Source of the DNA: JACKHA01 sp041401985
GTDB lineage: Bacteria; Planctomycetota; Phycisphaerae; Phycisphaerales; UBA1924
DNA: 43,778 nucleotides
Assembly (NCBI GenBank): GCA_041401985.1
Contig: JAWKTE010000025.1
Span: 1 to 43,778, forward strand
Direction of reading: 5' to 3'
The notes under the pieces are model-generated. The model was given only the letters and a program-made list of their open reading frames with translations, was not told the origin of the DNA and made no database searches. Below are positions 8,709-17,085 of the stretch, in pieces; within the stretch, counting starts at the first letter, position 1, and the number at the start of each line of letters is the position of its first letter. The translations under genes were made by a program, and so were the position numbers.

Positions 8709-8737
8709 TTGCACAGGGTTTCTCCGGTCGGTAGGCT
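8709..8737 (+). promoter_or_regulatory. Putative sigma70-like promoter of beta-helix copy 2
   Basis: TTGCAC (8709-8714), a 17-base spacer and TAGGCT (8732-8737) stand 36 bases before the ATG of copy 2. Geometry and both hexamers match the element before copy 1, although most of the spacer differs. It starts only 11 bases after the stop of the dockerin gene, so copy 2 probably has its own transcript start. No equivalent was found before copies 3 and 4. Confidence 0.5.
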
Positions 8738-8773
8738 CCGTGCCACCCCGGGGACGCGGAGGGTTGCACCAGC

Positions 8774-10696
8774 ATGAGCTCGGATCCTAAGTTCGTCATC
8801 GACCGACTCAGCTACGCCGTGAGTGTCCTTGGCTTTGGTGCCGACCCCGAAGGCAACGAGGACTCGAGTGCGGCGTTCGCTGAGGCAATCGACGTGTGCC
8901 GAGAGCGAAACTATTCCACACTCCATGTCCCAGCAGGGGTCTACGAGATCCAGACGTTCAACGGTAACGTCGGCTGGCTGCTCGAGGGTCTGTCTGGGCT
9001 GTGCATCCGAGGCGACGGCATCTTCAGAAGTGGCGGCGCGGATCAGGTTGGGACGAGGATCCGCTTTGTGACCGGGACGGCAGACCGGATCGGAATCGGG
9101 ATCAAGGGCAGCGAGGCCATCCGGTTCGAGAACCTCGTGATCCAGGGGGCTGCGAGCAATGCGTCGATGACTCCGGTGATCGGCGTCCGAGTCGAGTCGG
9201 TGCCGGCCATGGGCATGGAGCCCGCCAAACGGGCGTCCGGAATCCAGTTCCACAACTGCGCGTTTCTGTGGTGCGAGATCGCGGTCCAGACCGCCAACTC
9301 CGAGGCAAATGGGGAGCTGTCGTTCTACGACTGCCTGTTCAACTCGAACCACATCGGGTTCCAGACGCTGAGCGGCGGCGCGATCGCGCACAAATTCATC
9401 GGATGCGTGGGAGGTGGGAGTGCGGGGGTGGATGCGGATCCGTACCAAGGCATGAACGTGATGTTCGACCTCGTAGGCGGCGGGAACATCACCGTCGTGG
9501 GGTTCGGTGGTCAGAACATGCTCAGCTTGGTGCGTGTTGGGGCCGGCAGCGGAGATGTTGGGTGGAACCTGCTGCACAACATCCGTCTTGAGCAGTTCGG
9601 CAACGGCGACGACAACAACTGGGGGAACGACAACCGAATCAGGCTCTACGACGCGAGTGCGGCGAGCACGGCATCGAGTGGTCAACGCACCGAGTTTGAC
9701 GGGATCGTGATCACGCCACCGGGTGCGGGCTCCGTAAATCCGGGCGGGGCGTCGCGGTTCGCGCTCCTCGACGGTCACACGGTCGTCGTCCGGAACGCCA
9801 GCCGCGCCGCGTCGTACCAACTGGCCTCCCCAACGGCTCCCCTGCTGGAGTTTAAATCCAGCGGTGGCACTGCTGGCGGGACTTTTCGGGCGTTCAATGT
9901 CACGGTCCCGCTCGATGCCCGCTTGGACCGGACCATGGTCCCGGCCCTGGGCCGCTACTCGTTCCACGAGTGCAACAACGACAACGTGCCGTACCCGGAC
10001 CGCCTGCACCCGCCGCTGTACGGCCCGAACTACCTGATGGACGTCGAGTACCACTGCTGGGCGGTGGGCGACGCCCTGGTGGGCGTGAACGCCTCCTCGC
10101 CGGCGGCGGGCAACGACGTGGAGGTGGTCGACCCTTCAAACACGAACCGCGCCGGCGTGATCGAGTGCAAGACGACGGTCAGCGGGCACGCGACGCTGAT
10201 CTCGCACACGGGCGCCATGCGGCCGGGCGCCTCGACGTGGCGGTTCCAGGGTTCCGTACGCGTGACGGCGACGCCGTCCGGCGGCGTCGAGGGGCTGCAG
10301 TTTGCGGTGCGTCTGGGGTTTGGTGACAGTGCCTCTGGGGAGCCCGCGAACGGCGTGTACTTCCGCTACCAGAACGCCGTGAACGGCGATCGCTGGGAGG
10401 CCGTCATGCGCTGGAACGGCGGGACCGAGAGCGCGATCGATACGGGCAAGGACAAGGACGAGGAGTGGCACACGTTCGAGATCGAGGTGGATGAGGCGGG
10501 CAGCACGGCCACGTTCTACATCGACGGCGAGCGCATTACGACGCAGCCCACAGCCACGCCAACGAGCGCTTCAGCCACAGGCCTCATGCCGTTGCAGTTC
10601 GTGCGGATCGCGGGAAGCGGCACGAAGTCCGCCGAGATCGACTATTACAAGTACCAGATCACGCCCACAAGCGTCGGGGACATGTTCCCCGAGTGA
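8774..10696 (+). CDS. Beta-helix protein, array copy 2
   Basis: A 640-residue paralog of copy 1 with the same order of parts. It starts MSSDPKFVIDRLSYAVSVLG and keeps FGADPEG, YSTLHVPAGVYEI, LCIRGDG, the helix rung GIKGSEAIRFENLVIQG, the linker YGPNYLMDVEYHCWA and the LamG-like end (RLGFGDS, TATFYIDGERI, AEIDYYKYQI), finishing VGDMFPE. GCGGAGGG precedes the ATG by 9 bases. The first 100 residues are shorter than in copy 1, because the Cys-containing insertion before the first GLCIRGDG is missing. No signal peptide is visible. Only 86 bases separate it from copy 3, so the two may share a transcript from the promoter at 8709-8737. Confidence 0.88.
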   Translation: MSSDPKFVIDRLSYAVSVLGFGADPEGNEDSSAAFAEAIDVCRERNYSTLHVPAGVYEIQTFNGNVGWLLEGLSGLCIRGDGIFRSGGADQVGTRIRFVTGTADRIGIGIKGSEAIRFENLVIQGAASNASMTPVIGVRVESVPAMGMEPAKRASGIQFHNCAFLWCEIAVQTANSEANGELSFYDCLFNSNHIGFQTLSGGAIAHKFIGCVGGGSAGVDADPYQGMNVMFDLVGGGNITVVGFGGQNMLSLVRVGAGSGDVGWNLLHNIRLEQFGNGDDNNWGNDNRIRLYDASAASTASSGQRTEFDGIVITPPGAGSVNPGGASRFALLDGHTVVVRNASRAASYQLASPTAPLLEFKSSGGTAGGTFRAFNVTVPLDARLDRTMVPALGRYSFHECNNDNVPYPDRLHPPLYGPNYLMDVEYHCWAVGDALVGVNASSPAAGNDVEVVDPSNTNRAGVIECKTTVSGHATLISHTGAMRPGASTWRFQGSVRVTATPSGGVEGLQFAVRLGFGDSASGEPANGVYFRYQNAVNGDRWEAVMRWNGGTESAIDTGKDKDEEWHTFEIEVDEAGSTATFYIDGERITTQPTATPTSASATGLMPLQFVRIAGSGTKSAEIDYYKYQITPTSVGDMFPE

Positions 10697-10782
10697 GCCA
10701 GACCGAAGCCGCGATCGGCCGATTCGCGGTGTTGTCCGAGACGGTGCAGCCGCCCCGCAGAGCGGGGATGGAGGGTTCCACG

Positions 10783-12669
10783 ATGTACTCCGATCCGTCA
10801 TTCGTCACGCAGCGCCTGAGCTACGCCGTCAACGTGCTCGGGTTCGGCGTGGATCCGGAGGGCAACGACGATTCGAGCGCTGGGTTCAAGGCGGCGATCG
10901 ACGTGTGCCGCGATCGCAACTATTCGACGCTGCACGTGCCGGCGGGCGTGTACAAGATCTCGGCGTACGGGGTGGACACAGGCTGCACTGAGACGGGCAT
11001 CTGCCTTGACAACCTGGTTGGGCTGTGCATCCGCGGCGACGGCTCCGATCGGGGGGGCGGTGCCACCCAAGTCGGGACGGTCATCAGGTTCGAGCTTCCG
11101 AGTTCGGGCAAGGTTGGGTTCGGTATCAAAGGCAGCGAAGCGATCCGGTTTGAGAATCTCACGATCGAGGGATCAGAGGACGAATCGGGCACGAACGCCG
11201 CCATCGGGGTTCGGGTCGAGTCTGTCCCTGCCGGGATGGACCCGGCGAAGCTGGCGTCTGCGATCCAGTTTCAGAATGTGACCTTCCGTCACTGTGACAT
11301 CGCCGTGCAGACCGAGGCGTCAACAGCGGCTTGCTCTGAACTGGCGTTCCACGACTGCGACTTTTCGGGCAACAGGATCGGATTCCAGTGCCAGGACGCG
11401 GGGGCGGTGTCGCACACGTTCGTCGGATGCGTCGGCGGCGGCGAGCCGATCGTGGGCTCCGCGTTCGAGGGCATGGAGGTGATGTTCGATCTGCCTCTCG
11501 GTGGGAACATCTCCGTGCTCGGCTTCGCCGGCCAGAACATCGAGGTGCTCGTCAAGGCGGGCAGCGGAAATGGCAGCACGGGCTGGAACCTGCTCCACAA
11601 TGTCCGGCTCGAACAGATCGGCAACGACGATGATCTGTTCTGGGGGAATGAGCATCGCACGACGCTGTACTTCGCAAACTCGTCCGATGCGAGCACAAAC
11701 CAGCGCACCGAGTTCGACGGCGTGGTAATCACTCCTCCGGAGGCTGGCGATCCTCTCGACGACGGCACGCCGCGGATTGCGGTCCTCAAGGGGCACACGG
11801 TGGTGCTTCGTAACGCCAGCAACGCGGGCACATACGCGCTGGCCACGACGACGTCTCCGCTGCTCGATTTCAGAGACACAGGCACGTTCGAAGGCGGAAC
11901 GCTACTCTGCTACAACGTTTCGGTTCCGTTCGAAGCACGGCTGGATCGCGACGATGTGCCCGACGACGGATTCTACTCGTTCCGGGAGTGCAATGCCGAC
12001 AACGAGCCGTACCCGGATCTGCTCCACAAGCCGCTGTACGGCCCCAACTACCTCATGAAAGTCGAGTCTCACTGCTGGTCGACGGGAGAGGGGCTCGACG
12101 GAGTGGTGGCCCAGAGCTCCGGAACAGGATCGGTCGCAAACGTTGCGCCTTCGGACGCGTATCGCGCGGGCGTCATCGAGTGCGCCGGGAGCGGGGGTTC
12201 GGACCTTGCGGTGCTGATGAGCGCGAGCAACGCCATGGTGCTCGGCGGCGGCGTGTGGCACTGCCAGCTTTCCATCCGGCTCTCTGCTACCGGCGTGACC
12301 AACTATCGGGTACGGGCTGGATTCGCCGATTCCACGGGAACCACCCCAAGCAACGGCGTGTACTTCGAGTACGCAGGCGGCAGCAACTGGACGATCGTTG
12401 GCGCCAACGGACCCACGAGCATCATCGCGGCAAACACGGCATGGCACACGTTTGAGATCGTGGTGGACGCAGCCGGAACCACGTGCACGTTCTACATCGA
12501 CGGCGAAGAGATCGGAACGAGGACGGCTCCGTCGGGAGCAATGGGACTGCTCCCGTTGCTCGTGAGAGAGGAGAGCGACGATCCGGGCTCAATGGCGGCT
12601 GAGATCGACTATTACAAATACACATTCCGCCCGGACGTTGGTGATGTGGGCGATATGTACCCGGAATAG
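10783..12669 (+). CDS. Beta-helix protein, array copy 3
   Basis: A 628-residue paralog. ATG 10783 was chosen over the in-frame GTG at 10693 because MYSDPSFVTQRLSYAV aligns with the other copies and GGAGGG lies just upstream; the extra 30 residues have no counterpart in the family. It keeps GFGVDPEG, YSTLHVPAGVYKIS, LCIRGDG, GIKGSEAIRFENLTIEG, NLLHNVRLEQIG and YGPNYLMKVESHCW. The LamG-like part is about 20 residues shorter than in copies 1 and 2 and loses the DKDEEWHTFEI-type insertion. It ends VGDMYPE. It looks closest to copy 4 in the second half (both have VWHCQLS and the shorter sandwich). No export signal or certain catalytic residues are seen. Confidence 0.88.
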   Translation: MYSDPSFVTQRLSYAVNVLGFGVDPEGNDDSSAGFKAAIDVCRDRNYSTLHVPAGVYKISAYGVDTGCTETGICLDNLVGLCIRGDGSDRGGGATQVGTVIRFELPSSGKVGFGIKGSEAIRFENLTIEGSEDESGTNAAIGVRVESVPAGMDPAKLASAIQFQNVTFRHCDIAVQTEASTAACSELAFHDCDFSGNRIGFQCQDAGAVSHTFVGCVGGGEPIVGSAFEGMEVMFDLPLGGNISVLGFAGQNIEVLVKAGSGNGSTGWNLLHNVRLEQIGNDDDLFWGNEHRTTLYFANSSDASTNQRTEFDGVVITPPEAGDPLDDGTPRIAVLKGHTVVLRNASNAGTYALATTTSPLLDFRDTGTFEGGTLLCYNVSVPFEARLDRDDVPDDGFYSFRECNADNEPYPDLLHKPLYGPNYLMKVESHCWSTGEGLDGVVAQSSGTGSVANVAPSDAYRAGVIECAGSGGSDLAVLMSASNAMVLGGGVWHCQLSIRLSATGVTNYRVRAGFADSTGTTPSNGVYFEYAGGSNWTIVGANGPTSIIAANTAWHTFEIVVDAAGTTCTFYIDGEEIGTRTAPSGAMGLLPLLVREESDDPGSMAAEIDYYKYTFRPDVGDVGDMYPE

Positions 12670-12841
12670 AGGGCGAGGCGGCGACGGAACCGCCTCGACC
12701 ACGGAGTGAGCCAGTGCAGCGCTGCGCTCCAGTGTGAGATCGACAGATAGTATCATCCGCGGGCGAGTCCAACCACTGGACACGATCGTGCCTCCAGCGT
12801 TGGCAGACTTGCCGCGGGGGTAGCGATGGAGGGATTGAACG

Positions 12842-14700
12842 ATGTTCTCCGATCCAAAATTCGTCACGCGGCGGCTGAGCTTTGCCGTGAACGTGCGAGG
12901 GTTCGACGTGGACCCGGAGGGGACCGACGATTCAAGCGTTGGCTTTCAAGACGCGATCGACGTCTGCCGAGAGCGAGACTACTCCACGCTACGCGTCCCA
13001 TCGGGAATCTACACGATCTCGATGTTCTCTGCTGGGGCAAGCTGCAGCGACACAGGGATCTGCCTCGACGACCTTGTGGGGCTGTGTATCCACGGCGATG
13101 GTCCGGATCGCGGAGGCGCGGGGGACAACACGGGAACGGTCATCCGTTTCGACTTCAGCAAGTTCTCCCCCGGCGGCATCGGCATCGGGGTCCGCGGCAG
13201 CGAGGCACTCCGGTTCGAAAACCTCACCATCGAACGGGTTGGCGGCGAGGATGCCATCGGCGTCCAGATCGAGTCGGCGACCGGCGAGTCCAGGGCCATC
13301 CAGTTCCAGAACGTGACTTTCCGCGGCTGGGATATCGCGGTACAGACGGGCGACGGAGCGGCGTGCGACGAGCTGTCGTTCTACGACTGCGACTTCACCG
13401 GCAACCGGATCGGCTTCAAGTCGAACACGAGTAGCGCGTTGAGCCAGAAGTTCGTCGGCTGCACCGGCGGGGGCGACGGGAGCGGTGGGCCGCTCGACGG
13501 CATGGAGACTATGTTCGATCTCGAGGGCGGCGGCGGCAACCTCACGGTGCTGGGGTTCGGCGGCCAGAACATCAAGACGCTGGTTCTGGTGGGTGGCGGC
13601 GATGGGAGCATTGGCTGGAATCTGCTCCACAACGTGCGGCTGGAGCAACTTGGCGACGGCGTGTCCGAATGGGGGGAAGAGTTCAGGACAAAGCTATACG
13701 AGGCCGCGCAGACTACGACCGGGACGAACCAGCGAACGGAGTTCAGTGGCGTAGTCATCACGCCGCCGACGATGGGTGACCCCAAGGACACCGGCGTCAG
13801 GATCAGCCTTCTGAAGGGCCACACCGTGGTGCTACGCAACGCGAGTGCGGCCGCGGGCGACTATGAACTGGCCACGGCTTCTGCGAAGCTGCTGGAGTTT
13901 GCGGGCACTGAGGGCGATCGGGGCGGGACACTTCTCTGCTTCAATGTCACGGTTCCTTTGGACGCCCGAGTAGACCGGGATACGGTTCCAGAGGAGAACG
14001 CCTTCTACTCGTTCCGGGAATGCAACGACCTCAACGTCCCATACCCTGACCGGCTCCACGAACCGCTATACGGCCCGAACTACCTGATGCGAGTCGAGTC
14101 GCATTGCTGGACAACAGGGGACGGGCTCAACGGAGTCACCGCGCAAGGGACTGGAACCGTTGCGAACGCGGCACCATCGGACCAGTTTCGCGCGGGCGTC
14201 ATCGAGTGCGAGGCAACAAATCCGGGATTTGCGGCGATCGCAAGCGCACCGAACGCGCTGAAGCAGTTGATCGGTGGTGTCTGGCACTGCCAACTGTCGG
14301 TGCGAGTGCCAACCAACAGTCAAGATCTCTACGTGCGCGCGGGTTTCGCGGACAATGCGAGCTCCGCGCCAACAAGCGGAGTCTACTTCGAGTACGACAG
14401 TCTGAGTAGCGCGAATTGGCAAGCGGTGAGCGCAACTGGGCCGTCGGATACTGGCGTGGAGGTCGGAACCGCTTGGCACACGCTGGAGATCGTTGTCGAT
14501 GCCGCCGGGAACTGCAAGTTCTACGTGAACGGGTTCGAGCGAGACGCCTCGACGAGTCCGGCCGGCGAGCTGGGCCTGCTTCCATTGCAGGTCCAGTACA
14601 ACGGCGAGGGAGGCGGCACCGTGAAAGCGCAGATCGATTACTACAAGTACACGTTTCGTCCGGACACTGATGTGAAGGGGACGGCATGTACCCCGAGTAG
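12842..14700 (+). CDS. Beta-helix protein, array copy 4, with frameshift at the last codons
   Basis: The fourth paralog starts MFSDPKFVTRRLSFAVNVRG after GGAGGG, and is intact through AQIDYYKYTFRPD near 14665. The expected ending (G-M-Y-P-E-stop) is present at 14685-14700 but one frame off. A single missing base in or near the GGGGACGG run at 14677-14684 makes the ribosome pass the stop and read on for about 300 codons, through the intergenic stretch and in frame into the HARE-HTH gene. Without the shift the protein would be about 619 residues. I annotate the ancestral end, because the read-through stretch 14701-14992 looks non-coding and the next gene has its own strong ribosome site. Compared with copies 1 and 3 it has a more polar entry segment (GFDVDPEGTDDSSVGFQDAI). 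Confidence 0.83.
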
Positions 14701-14992
14701 CGAAACTGTCCGTCCGACCGCATCGTCGCTGCGGCGTAGGCAGTCGGCCCTCTTCGTCTCGGGAACTGGGCGGACTGGCCCGCTGAGATCAGTGGGCCAG
14801 CTGGAGGCGTGCTTACTGACCATGGCCCGCCTCAAGGGCCACAGTCTCAAAGCACGCCGAGGCTTTCCAGAGACGCGAGCTTGGCCTCATATCCAACTTA
14901 ACCCTGGCCGAGTGACGCGCCCGCCCGGGGCACCGGGCGTGGCCCGCTTTGGCCGCCGCGCGTCGCGGCGGCCGGACACCAAGGAGATTTGC

Positions 14993-15607
14993 ATGACGAA
15001 GGCAAAGGCCAACAGGCCGAAGGTGGCTGCTCGCGCCGGCTCGAAGAAAGCGGCGGCCAAGAACACCAAGAACACGCCCAAGGACAAGTCCCGGCGTGCC
15101 AAGGCGATCGGCAAGGCCCGGGCCGAGGTCGCGGCCAACCTCGCCGCCATCGACGCCCAGGCGCCCGACGCGGCCACGACGGGCGTGACGGCCCAAGCCG
15201 GGGCCGAAGCCGCCCCAACCTCGCCGGACGCCACCAACGCCGCCGTCGCGGCCCGTGGGGCCAAGGGCAAGAAGGCCGAGGGCGCGAAGCCGGGCAAGGC
15301 CGGCTCCAAGCGCGGCGCTGGCAAGGCGATTGGTGCGAACGCCAAGCCCACCAAGGCCAAGCGCATCAGCGCCCTCGACGCCGCGGCCACCGTGCTGGCC
15401 GCCAGCGACGTGCCCATGCGGGCCAAGGAGATGATCGCGGCGATGGAGACCAGGGGGCTGTGGAAGTCCCCCGGCGGCCAGACCCCCGAGGCCACGCTCT
15501 ACGCCGCCATCATCCGCGAGATCGCCGCCAAGGGCAGCCAGGCCCGCTTCAAGAAGCACGAGCGCGGGGTGTTCGTGGCGACCAAGCACGCGGGGGCCAA
15601 CCAGTGA
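14993..15607 (+). CDS. Histone-H1-like protein with C-terminal HARE-HTH domain
   Basis: A 204-residue DNA-binding protein. Residues 1-125 are Lys/Ala-rich and disordered (SKKAAAKNTKNTPKDKSRRA and similar), like histone H1 tails. Residues 126-200 match the HARE-HTH winged-helix fold: KRISALDAAATVLAASDVPM, RAKEMIAAMETRGLWKSPGG, QTPEATLYAAIIREIAAKGS, then RFKKHERGVFVATK. HARE-HTH domains occur in ASXL proteins, RNA polymerase delta and some restriction systems, and usually bind or sense DNA. AAGGAGA stands 6 bases before the ATG, so it is an independent start despite the in-frame read-through from copy 4. The next gene overlaps its stop by four bases. The gap before it, 14701-14992, holds no other gene. 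Its function here is unknown; chromatin packing or local regulation are possible. Confidence 0.88.
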   Translation: MTKAKANRPKVAARAGSKKAAAKNTKNTPKDKSRRAKAIGKARAEVAANLAAIDAQAPDAATTGVTAQAGAEAAPTSPDATNAAVAARGAKGKKAEGAKPGKAGSKRGAGKAIGANAKPTKAKRISALDAAATVLAASDVPMRAKEMIAAMETRGLWKSPGGQTPEATLYAAIIREIAAKGSQARFKKHERGVFVATKHAGANQ

Positions 15608-16113
15608 GGCCCACCCGCACCCATCTCGAGGCGATGCTGCACGCGTCCGAGGGCCTGCTCGCGGCCAGAGCCGGCCAGATGGTCACGGCCGACGAGTGGG
15701 AGGCCCCTGACGCGGCGGTGTCGGCTTGCCGAGCGCAACAACCGGGCGACCGAGATGAACGCTTCGCCATCGACGCGAGCGGCGCGCTGGTCCGCAGCGT
15801 GGTCCCGGTCCGGGGCGAGCCGTACCAGCACCGCTGCGACAAGGCGGTCCTCGAGGCCGTGGCCCACGCGGCCCAGGAGGCCAGTGAGCCGTGCACGATC
15901 GAGGACCTGCACGGGGCCGCCAACGCCATGCCCGGCACCAACGCCACCTGGACCCAGGTGGCGGTCGCCCACGCGTTCCTGCGGGAGCGCGGGATCCTGG
16001 TCCCGGCCGGCCGGCGCCGCCACGCCGTCGCGGGCGCCGACGCCTACCTCGACGCGGTGACCGAGTACCACGCGCTGAGGGAGAAGGGGCCGGCCGCGGG
16101 CGGTCCGGTCTAG
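15604..16113 (+). CDS. Unknown protein translationally coupled to the HARE-HTH gene
   Basis: The GTG start at 15604 overlaps the HARE-HTH stop codon (GTGA), implying translational coupling. A longer version of this frame runs antisense-like through the upstream gene and is an artefact of high GC. The 169-residue product has an alpha-helical N-terminus (THLEAMLHASEGLLAARAGQ) and a C-terminal half that reads like a small winged helix (TIEDLHGAANAMPGTNATWT, then VAVAHAFLRERGILVPAGRR). The latter resembles domains that follow HARE-HTH proteins in logic if not in sequence. No catalytic residues are seen. The pair probably forms one functional unit. Confidence 0.72.
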   Translation: MRPTRTHLEAMLHASEGLLAARAGQMVTADEWEAPDAAVSACRAQQPGDRDERFAIDASGALVRSVVPVRGEPYQHRCDKAVLEAVAHAAQEASEPCTIEDLHGAANAMPGTNATWTQVAVAHAFLRERGILVPAGRRRHAVAGADAYLDAVTEYHALREKGPAAGGPV

Positions 16114-16139
16114 TCGGTCCGCGTAGGACCCGTCCGCAC

Positions 16140-16167
16140 ACACCCTCGGCCAGGGCCGGGGGTGTTT
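16140..16167 (+). terminator. Rho-independent terminator after the HARE-HTH pair
   Basis: ACACCCTCGGCC, a three-base AGG loop and GGCCGGGGGTGT-type complement form an 11 to 12 pair GC stem, followed by TTTC. It lies 27 bases after the stop of the upstream gene and before the next ribosome site, so it should end the array and HARE-HTH transcripts. Confidence 0.65.
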
Positions 16168-16215
16168 CAAGTTGTGCGTTCTGGTATTCTCGGTCTTGAA
16201 GGGAGAAGCAACGAT

Positions 16216-17055
16216 ATGAATAGGACAACTCCAGCATTGGTCGTGGTAGGGGCTGCGTGCGCTTTCGCGTCAGCCCAGATCGTCGCCGACTCGGTCTCAC
16301 AATTCGGAGGAACGCAAGGCTCGGTCGGATGGGAGTACGGTTTCACCGAAGGCGCTGCCGGACCGTTCACTCGGCTCCCAAACTTCGGCGTCTGGCCTGG
16401 TGTCAACAGCAACGAGCCGGTGTGGTACGTCGCGTTCGGCGGCACGCCCGAAGATGCAAACACGCACTTGTCCGCCACGGGCGGGCATCCACACCTGGAC
16501 GCAGGCCCCCCCGGACGCGAGCACCACGTCGTGCGGCGCTGGATCGTCCCGGAGACGGCCGTTTATCGCGTCACCGGACTCTTCGGCGACTACACGCCAG
16601 ACTTCGGAACGGGGATACACGATGGCGTGCTTGGCGAGATCCGCCTGCCGGGGCTCGTGCTCTGGAGCCTGAGCACGACCGGAACGACCGCGGACGCGCC
16701 GTATCAGGTGGAACACGCGATGCCTATGGGCGCGACGCTCGAATTCGCGGTTTCGCCCAAGGCGTCTCAGCACAACGACAGGTTCACCTTCACGGCCATG
16801 ATCGAGGTCGCGCGGGCGTGCGTGCCCGATGTCACCGCCACGGCGAACCCGTTCGTCGCCGGGTTCGGCGAACCGGATGGCGTGCTGAGCAACGAGGACT
16901 TCTTCTACTACCTGCTGCTCTTCTCGGCGTCCGACCCCCTTGCCGATTGGACGCACGCCGCGAGCCCGGGCTCCGTCGGCTATGGCATCCCCAATGGGGT
17001 CCTGAACAACGAGGACTTCTTCTACGACCTCTCCCTCTTCGCCGCCGGCTGCTGA
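16216..17055 (+). CDS. Secreted protein with GC-type dockerin repeats
   Basis: A 279-residue exported protein. ATG 16216 follows GGGAGA by about 8 bases and opens a signal peptide (MNRTTPALVVVGAACAFASA, cleavage near SAQ). The central 170 residues form a beta-rich domain (GWEYGFTEGAAGPFTRLPNF, VVRRWIVPETAVYRVTG, HNDRFTFTAMIEVA) resembling the PEP-CTERM/choice-of-anchor type of exported planctomycete proteins. The C-terminus has two repeats, GVLSNEDFFYYLLLF and GVLNNEDFFYDLSLF, with Ala-Ala-Gly-Cys at the end. These belong to the same dockerin-like class as in 7207-8697. It lies directly after a terminator and probably has its own promoter; the gene on the other side converges on it. Confidence 0.88.
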   Translation: MNRTTPALVVVGAACAFASAQIVADSVSQFGGTQGSVGWEYGFTEGAAGPFTRLPNFGVWPGVNSNEPVWYVAFGGTPEDANTHLSATGGHPHLDAGPPGREHHVVRRWIVPETAVYRVTGLFGDYTPDFGTGIHDGVLGEIRLPGLVLWSLSTTGTTADAPYQVEHAMPMGATLEFAVSPKASQHNDRFTFTAMIEVARACVPDVTATANPFVAGFGEPDGVLSNEDFFYYLLLFSASDPLADWTHAASPGSVGYGIPNGVLNNEDFFYDLSLFAAGC

Positions 17056-17085
17056 GCCCAAACGGTCCATCCGTCGCGAGCGTCG

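Noticed and set aside
5197..14700. CRISPR or short tandem repeat array
   Set aside because: The repetition here is at gene scale (paralogs). No regular short direct repeats with spacers were found anywhere in the window.
5197..14700. Contractile injection system or phage tail module
   Set aside because: The beta-helix proteins resemble tailspikes in fold, but no sheath, tube, baseplate or ATPase gene is present in the window, so the link is only a hypothesis.
12842..15607. Single 921-residue protein combining beta-helix copy 4 with the HARE-HTH domain
   Set aside because: The native ending of copy 4 is present one base out of frame at 14685-14700, and the HARE-HTH gene has its own strong ribosome site. 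The long frame looks like an artefact of one indel.
14989..16113. 374-residue frame covering the HARE-HTH gene and its partner
   Set aside because: Its first half is an out-of-frame reading of the HARE-HTH gene (Gly/Arg/Gln-rich). Only the part from the GTG at 15604 looks coding.
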